Shown here: piece after piece, positions 57,820 to 64,000 of the stretch
Position numbering within the stretch: the stretch's first letter is position 1
Layout: every line of letters begins with the position of its first letter
From: Anisus vortex
Taxonomy: Eukaryota; Mollusca; Gastropoda; Planorbidae
NCBI GenBank assembly: GCA_949126835.1
Contig: OX421509.1
Span: forward strand, 6,622,411-6,686,410
Direction of reading: 5' to 3'
Length of the DNA: 64,000 bases
Program-made: the position numbers and the translations under genes
Notes under the pieces: generated by a model
What the model was told of the DNA's origin: nothing
Seen by the model: the letters and a program-made list of their open reading frames with translations, nothing else
Databases searched by the model: none

Positions 57820-57950
57820 GTGAACCAAATAACAAAGATGGTAACGAAAGCTGCGTGCAATTTGACTTCCCGTTGAAAATGCTAAATGATGATAAATGCT
57901 ATAAAATATTCGATTATGTCTGCGAACAATCATACATGGACTTCCTTTGA
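57820..57950 (+). pseudogene. Gene C exon 5
   Basis: Open to TGA at 57948: GEPNNKDGNESC, LNDDKCY, YVCEQSYMDFL. Close to gene B. Confidence 0.8.
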
Positions 57951-59384
57951 ATATTACAATTGGAAAAAAAAAACATTTATATATCTATCTATCTATATAA
58001 TAATAGCATAAAAAAATGAGTCTGTCTGTGTATCGGAACGCTTAACGACTTGGTTTTGAGAGTATAGACAGATGACGTATTATGAAATACTTTAATAAGA
58101 GGACCGCTTGCGCTTTTTTTAGAACTCAGGAATCGTGTTTTCGGTGCACATCAAATAAAGTGTACTCAAAATAACTTCCTCCGTAGGCAACTTTCGATTT
58201 TAATGTTTATTAGAGTTCTAATCTTATGTTTACAGCAGCGCATAGAACTGTTCCCAACCGGAACGGGATATGCGCTATATAAGTCTCATAATTATTTATT
58301 TATTTATAATAACTGGCAACCGGGATAAGTATAGTTTATAGTTTTCAATTCATAAAATCAAAGCAAAATACTAAACGTTTGTGATAGTAAATTCCGAAAC
58401 AGACGATTACGAGTCATCAAATAGCATAAATATCAAAGCAAGTGGTCCATCTTATTACAGTCTTCGAAAATATTCAAACAATATTAAATACCCCGAGGGC
58501 CTATATGTGTATGTCTACACTTTTTTGTAAAAGGCTCTTAAATTGCGCTATTGCTGCTTTTTTTTTTAATTGCATAGCGATTAGGTCTTAAGAGTATGTA
58601 AATCTAGCTTTTAAAAATGTATAACAGATGACATTCAACCTTAGCGTTTTAAATAGGTCTCTGCCTAAATCAATCCTCTTCCTTTCTGTCTGCCTCACTT
58701 ACACATACATACACACAAACACGCAAACATACAAACGTATATGTAAGATTAGAACAAAACATACTTTTTAGAAAATTTAAAACGTTTATTAGTAAAATCT
58801 CGAAAGTTTGATCCCTATTTATATACTGTATTATCACTTTTATTCTTTTATCTATAAATTCAGAAAATATAAAACTAAGCCTATATTATTAAAACATTTA
58901 GATCTTTATATATAGTCAATTTCTAATTTTTCCTTTTACCCAATCTTTTCTCCATAAACTTTACCAATTCTTTAAAGTTTTTGTTCAGAAATTAAAACCT
59001 TAAAAGGTTTAGGTTTTCTACTTTTGTAAAAAGCTTTATTTAGAAAGAGTAACCAAATAGATTTTAAACTGACTTTATAATTACCGAATTAGTATACCCT
59101 AATACCCAATTACCCCACAAAGAACAAAAATTGATTTTGAAAAGAAAGGGGGGTTTATTGGATGAATAGTACACAAATTAAAAACATTTAAATATGATAC
59201 AGAATAGTTTTAGAACAATAATAACTTGGTATAAAAATGAATATTTTTGTTCATGTACACATTTAAGCCTATAGGCCTATATTAGTCTCTCCCCCCTTCC
59301 CATCCCCAGACTCCCCCCTCATTTCCCTATGGTTATAATGACTAGCCTCACGCGAGTAGTAGTAAAGTATCCCCGTTAGAACAA
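57951..59384. other. Downstream of gene C, no gene seen
   Basis: A (TATC)n-like run at 57978-57998 leads into tctatataataatagca, which resembles some Helitron 5' ends, but no 3' end was found. The rest is AT-rich. Confidence 0.35.
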
Positions 59385-59630
59385 TTTGATCCATAGGGAC
59401 CTAAAAACATTGATCAAAAGTTTCTGTGGCCACGGCATACCAGGAGATTGTATGACCAGCACAAAGCCCACAACGCCCAGTGTCCTTTACTTTTTCCTAA
59501 CGAATATCAGGTACCCATCAGAGCTCAGTAGGCGTAGAGACACCCTCCAGAGCCGGGAACAAACCATAGCCTTTTTTCAGGATTCATACATAGAACCTTC
59601 GGTACCTCGGGCTTACAAAAAGTTTTGATA
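59385..59630 (-). mobile_element. SINE-like repeat
   Basis: Shares ctgtggccacggcata, the ggtacccatc block and the aggattcatacatagaacc tail with the other SINE copies; more decayed. Confidence 0.5.
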
Positions 59631-60904
59631 ATATCTGGTATCAAACTAATTGTGATAAATATGACACCAATGGTAATAATGTCTTAAACCAAAGAAGACA
59701 GCAATAATGATAATGTAATCATTTTGATTTTGAGAAATTTCAATCCAAAGATCGTCTTTGCAACGGCTATTGATTTATTGCAAAGGAAATATATCGCAAT
59801 TTAGACAATTCAGAAATCTTCTCAGAATGCAGCAAAGCTGAAAGCCTTTTAATCCAAATTGTATCAACTTTGTTTCTCAACACTAAATAAACACTACCCT
59901 ATTAAATCTATGACGTCAACAATTTCCACTAATACTGCTTTTGTGATAGCAATTAACACATTTTAATAACATACATTCGATCATGAAGAAGTTTTCATCT
60001 ATGGTCAACTTTTGTCGCTTTTTAAGGTCGAAAAGTCCGAAACATGTAGAAAATAACACTTAACAGACAACTTGGCCCTAGACAGGATGAACAAGAAAAT
60101 ACACTTAATATTGCTTTTAAGGAAAAGTTTCATCTGAATTTATTACAGTGAAAAATGGCAGTTAAATCAAACCATGTTTATGGTTTATTTATCTCAGTAA
60201 TTCGATAACAATGTAAATATCACCAATAAGAATCGTCATTTCTTAAATTTAAAACCAAGATTTTGGACCACTTTTTTTACAGCTCCTGTTTCCCGACTTT
60301 TGAAAAAACAAAACAAATATATAAACACAATTCTAAAAATAATAAAAACACATAAAACAAAATTCTTTAACCACGTGGTTTCCCACGGGCTATTTCTAGT
60401 ATATATATATATATATATATCAGTGATCATGTGTATTATTTTTGTACAAGTAAACTGTTACGTGATTGGTAGGTTTAATAGTTTAAATAGTTGGTTTAAA
60501 TATACTTATGGCTGTCAACATGACTACCCGGATTTTAGGAATGCCGCACTGCAGGAGTTTTAGACCAAGAGCATAATAATCTTCTATCTATAAGGAGCTT
60601 CTGTAAACGGAGTGATTATACGGCAAATTTTCGTGACCTATTTAATACACACTGCTATTGGCGCATGCGCATTCTTGTTTAGCTGGCCCTGTATGCTCAA
60701 TTACAATTTTTTGTTAAATTTTCAGCAAGTTTTCTTGGCCCGTGGTTAGTAACGTGGCCTGTCAACAGGGGTAACAGGAGTAACGCAGGTTCTACCCTAC
60801 CCCTCTCCACCTTTTTTTTAATATTATTATTATTAATTCAATTATAGTAAAACGATATATTTTAAGTTAAATACGTGACTTTTTTGTAACTATTTGTCAT
60901 TGTT
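59631..60904. other. No gene seen
   Basis: AT-rich with a short (TA)n at 60402-60420. At 60540-60600 there is weak similarity to the LINE 3' end seen at 3090-3145. Confidence 0.4.
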
Positions 60905-60905
60905 T

Positions 60906-61232
60906 ATAATTAATTCAAACAAAACTGTTATTTAGCCTATGTCACTTAATCACAATTAGAAATTGATGTTAGGCCTACGGTTAGTACCGGTTAGGGTTAG
61001 GACTTGAATAGTAGGCCTAGGCCTATAATTAATTCAAACAAAAGGTTTATTAAGCATATGTCACTTAATCACAATTAGAAATTGATATTAGGCCTACGGT
61101 TAGTCCCGGTTAGGGTTAGGACTTGAATAGTAGGCCTATAATTAATTCCAACCAAAAGGTTATTTAGCCTATGTCACTTAAATCACAATTAGAAATTGAT
61201 GTTACGGTTAGGCCCGGTTAGGGTTAGGACTT
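60906..61232. repeat. Three-copy tandem repeat, about 113-119 bp
   Basis: Units start at 60906, 61025 and 61138 with ataattaattc and include ggttagggttaggactt. Unit lengths differ by small indels. Confidence 0.85.
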
Positions 61233-61405
61233 AACTAGGAATATAATCCTAAAGAAAAGCCTATAGACTATAGAATAGTATAGATTAGTAGGCCTATAAA
61301 GTCATAAAGTTATAAGTCATAAATATAGGCTAACTCTCACTTTTTTTCGTAAATTTGGGTCTGCCATTGACGCTTGACATTATATGGCCTACACACATTC
61401 GACTT

Positions 61406-61504
61406 AACGTTATACACCGGATTTGCCGCATAACGCTGAACGATATTCACCGGATTTGCCGCATAACGCTGAACGTTATACACCGGATTTGCCGCATAAC
61501 GCTG
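61406..61504. repeat. Three-copy 33-bp tandem repeat
   Basis: Units at 61406, 61439 and 61472 (aacgttatacaccggatttg...). A matching open frame (11-residue repeats) is not thought to be a gene. Confidence 0.9.
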
Positions 61505-61539
61505 GGCGTATGTGTACCCTTAGACCAAAATGATCCAAG

Positions 61540-61830
61540 AGCTGGTGAAGCAGCGTTCACAAGTTTCTGTGTTCACGGCATAGGAGGGGATGTGTGGCCG
61601 GCACAATGCCCAGCCGCCTTTACTTTACCCCCCCCCCCAACAGGGTAAGGAAAAATGGGTGTTCTCAGGGGCACCCTAAAGTCCCGGGTGCAAAATTCCT
61701 AGCCTGCACCAGGATTTGAACCCAGAACCTTCGGATCGCCAGTCGAACGGGCTGCCGCTGGGCCAATAATACACAAGTGTTATTAATGCACGAAGTTGTG
61801 CCAAAGACAATCGGGCGTCTCATTAAAACG
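61540..61830 (-). mobile_element. tRNA-derived SINE, right-arm copy
   Basis: Inverse of 21530-21780, with a poly(C) tract at 61629-61637. Confidence 0.65.
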
Positions 61831-62384
61831 TTTACTTTTTTTTTTGTTAAGTAGACTTATATATATTCAATTAACATAAATCTCATATAATTACAAGGTT
61901 TCATTTTCGGTGTAGTTCTGGCACGCATAAGTTGTGTTAGTTTTGTAAAGGTGAGCACTTACAATAGTCGACTGTTTTTGCAACTGTGAAACGAGCTGGA
62001 TGCCATGATGGTTGTCAAGATGAATAGATCTAATTTTAAAACTTGTTTTTGAGCTTAGTTGTGAACTCAAAACGTTTTTTAATCAGCAAGGAAGACTACA
62101 GGTCCAAACATTTTTTTTGGCGATAAAAGTTAACGTCATAAAATAACTTACTTTGTTGACATCTTTGCAATCTGGAATGAGTTAATAGTATTACTGCAAG
62201 GACCAAATGTAACACACCTTCATTTATATCTTATGTTATATATTACAGCAGACACGTCTTCTATAAAGAATATTATTGCGTCCAAATTCGTTCGAAAAGA
62301 TCTGACCAAATGTAACATGTCTTTTGTCTAAAAGATCATAATATATAAAAATATATTATTCTCATTGATTAGTTAAATATTTTA

Positions 62385-62620
62385 TTAACTATACCATTTG
62401 ATTCTGTTGACCTTAGGCTTAGAGCCTTCTCATTATCCGGTCCGAAGGTATGGAATCTACTTCCTATTCAAATCAGGCAAACAAAGCTCTATTGTTAATT
62501 TCTATAAGAATTTAAAAACTCATACAAGGTGCATAACTCATTTGGGATCTGGAAAAATGAAAATATATAATAAAATCAATATGAACTATTTCCATTGCAT
62601 TTAATACAAAATTTTATTTT
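62385..62620 (+). pseudogene. LINE C-terminal tail, right-arm copy
   Basis: Plus strand reads GPKVWNLLPIQIRQ in one frame and SIVNFYKNLKTHTRC in another; inverse of 20025-20270. Confidence 0.55.
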
Positions 62621-62859
62621 CATATTTCTAGATGTTCCAATATCATTTTTAATGTATATCTAACCCTTAATCATATTAAGAGTTAAACGCTCGGGTCAAT
62701 TCTGTGCAAGTGTATAAAACAACAAGCACAGTTAAAGTCACTACGGGTGATGGTCTCCCAGAAGAAGTGGAGAGAGCTGTAGAGTATAATGTCTGCAAAC
62801 TAATATAAAGATTTTAAAGAAACTATAATTGGTTAAAATAAACGAGCCCCCCGGATCTG

Positions 62860-63200
62860 TCCAGGTAGTAACGATTGTCAGGGGGGGGGGGGGAGGCACA
62901 CCAAGGATTTGTCAAGGCGCCAGTCACCCCACGACACACTGAAGGCGTGGTTGCTGTGTAAGTTAGGGGTACGGTTTTCGCAGCCACATGCACTTTTTTC
63001 TTCCACTCCGGAATTTCCCTCGTGGTGGCTCGCCCATATACCTGCAATGTCAATCAGAAGCGCAAATCCAATACTATAGGTATGGGCATCCAGGCATTAG
63101 GGGGGGGGGGGATTGTGGCTGGTACTCTGCTCTCATTGCATCCTCCCCTCCGAGCCTCGAGGCCTTTCGGTACAATGAGTGAGTCTCGGGCGTGCAGCAA
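62860..63200. repeat. GC-rich repeat R, right-arm copy
   Basis: Inverse of about 19400-19760, with poly(G) tracts at 62880 and 63101. Confidence 0.55.
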
Positions 63201-63769
63201 AAGGCTGTTAGCCATGCAGTTAGCCAACCGTTGTTCTCATGATTCAAGATTAGGCTACTGGTGGTTCCTAAACTTCGCCGCTAAGAGGCCCATTGGTATA
63301 GAAGTGGGCTTTGAAGATAATGTATTCCGATTAGAAGTGAAGGAATGTGTGCTGAATTATACTAAATGTGATTATTTTAATTGTGTTCATTCTGTGAAGT
63401 AAATATAGATTACATACTGTAAGTAAAAGAGATTGCATTGATAAAATTATTGCGCGCCTCGTGACTTGATTGAATGAACTTTAAATATTTAAATACTATG
63501 GCAAGCATGTACTTTAGAAAATTAGTAAATAAAAGTATATACAAGAATAGATGAATGAACAAAGATTTATATGTAATATCAGCTTTCTATCTTTAGCCTG
63601 TATATTAAGATGTGTGGTTTTATAACTCTGTTATAGCTTTCATTACTTTTTTTTTTCTTATTAGTGGCTTTCAAATGGCAACCTTTTCCAATGTCTGTAA
63701 TACACACACACACATTCATATAAATTAGTGATAAAAAGAAAACACCTTTATATCATCATCATCATAAGA
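63201..63769. other. Outer end of the right arm
   Basis: 63240-63500 is a close inverse of 19140-19400. Open frames here (KRPIGIEVG) are kept in both arms but have no recognised domain. Arm similarity fades near 63650. Confidence 0.45.
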
Positions 63770-64000
63770 TGCTATGCCGGATGGCGTGGGCGATCATGTC
63801 TTTCCATGTATATATTTAATTTTTATTCTGGCAAACTCCAACATTTCCGTTGTTCCTGCCATAACGTGCCATTCCGTTAGCTCATGTAGTATCTTCCTTC
63901 TCTGTCTTCCTCTGCGTTTCTTTCCCCCTAGCTTTCCGGTTATTATGTTTCTATGTTTTCTATTCTAATTATGTGGCCTACTAATTTTGATTTTCTTTTC
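63770..64000 (-). pseudogene. LINE C-terminal fragment running off the window
   Basis: The minus strand has KLGGKKRRGRQRR-type sequence, LTEW and a degraded W-R-x-M tail ending in HPA/HL, typical of non-LTR RT C-termini. Incomplete at the window edge. Confidence 0.5.

Larger units (their letters stand above)
49530..57950 (+). pseudogene. Gene C: PAN/C-type-lectin-like paralogue with a nonsense codon
   Basis: Exons are 49530-49596, 50868-51041, 54427-54591, 56133-56309 and 57820-57950, with the same sizes and phases as in gene B (exon 1 starts at the first Met). Splice sites are all GT-AG. In exon 2 the codon at 51020-51022 is TAG where A and B have CAG, cutting the protein inside the PAN module. 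The poly(A) signal kept by gene B after the stop is AAAAAA here. The remaining exons are open, with FWVGLND, GEPN, ESC, LNDDKCY and YVCEQ, the best-kept Ca2+-site residues of the three. The loss therefore looks recent; a polymorphism or assembly error is possible. Confidence 0.8.
48060..63650 (-). repeat. Right arm of the large inverted duplication (contains gene C)
   Basis: Collinear inverse of blocks in 18960-40080. Private material includes the repeat E insertion (52418-54330), sequence around 57120-57330, and 57980-61400 between gene C and the shared SINE. Confidence 0.7.

Noticed and set aside
57975..58330. Helitron 5' end downstream of gene C
   Set aside because: The start resembles some Helitrons, but no Rep/helicase sequence or matching 3' hairpin plus CTRR was found.

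Overview
The window is eukaryotic and animal. It is AT-rich, its genes are split by long introns, and it is densely packed with transposon debris. Secreted PAN/C-type-lectin genes with phase-1 introns, non-LTR retrotransposons carrying a 2A-like peptide and PHD finger, hAT, MULE, Harbinger, P and piggyBac-like elements, and tRNA-derived SINEs together suggest a mollusc, probably a gastropod. The species cannot be fixed from the sequence alone.

The only host genes I can support are three paralogues of a five-exon secreted protein: signal peptide, PAN/apple-like module, then a C-type-lectin-like domain (CTLD). Gene A (+, 216-11640) and gene B (-, 39250-22108) are open throughout. Gene C (+, 49530-57950) has a nonsense codon in exon 2 and a destroyed poly(A) signal. 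Exons 2, 3 and 4 are 174, 165 and 177 nt in all three, and every intron is phase 1. A and B converge; B and C diverge head to head.

B and C lie in the arms of a large imperfect inverted duplication (about 18.96-40.1 kb against 48.06-63.65 kb) around a spacer of about 8 kb. Many arm insertions are private to one copy, so the paralogous introns act as natural empty sites. They define a hAT element (383-4035), a 5'-truncated LINE (5596-6361), a MULE (8065-9845), a piggyBac-like element with a nested P-like element (26863-30985), a hAT MITE (38284-39061) and an 11-bp-TSD repeat (52418-54330). Shared insertions disagree about history: C shares a MULE with A but a SINE and exon 5 with B. This suggests gene conversion or recombination among the copies.

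The spacer (40-48 kb) holds a decayed PIF/Harbinger transposon whose transposase and MADF-BESS gene appear to sit in each other's introns. A 37-bp minisatellite has expanded inside the transposase and is open in all three frames of that strand. It also holds a LINE with a 2A-like motif and PHD finger. The region between A and B (11.6-19 kb), introns 1-3 of B and the flanks are mostly broken LINEs, solo LTRs, SINEs, MITEs and (TA)n tracts.
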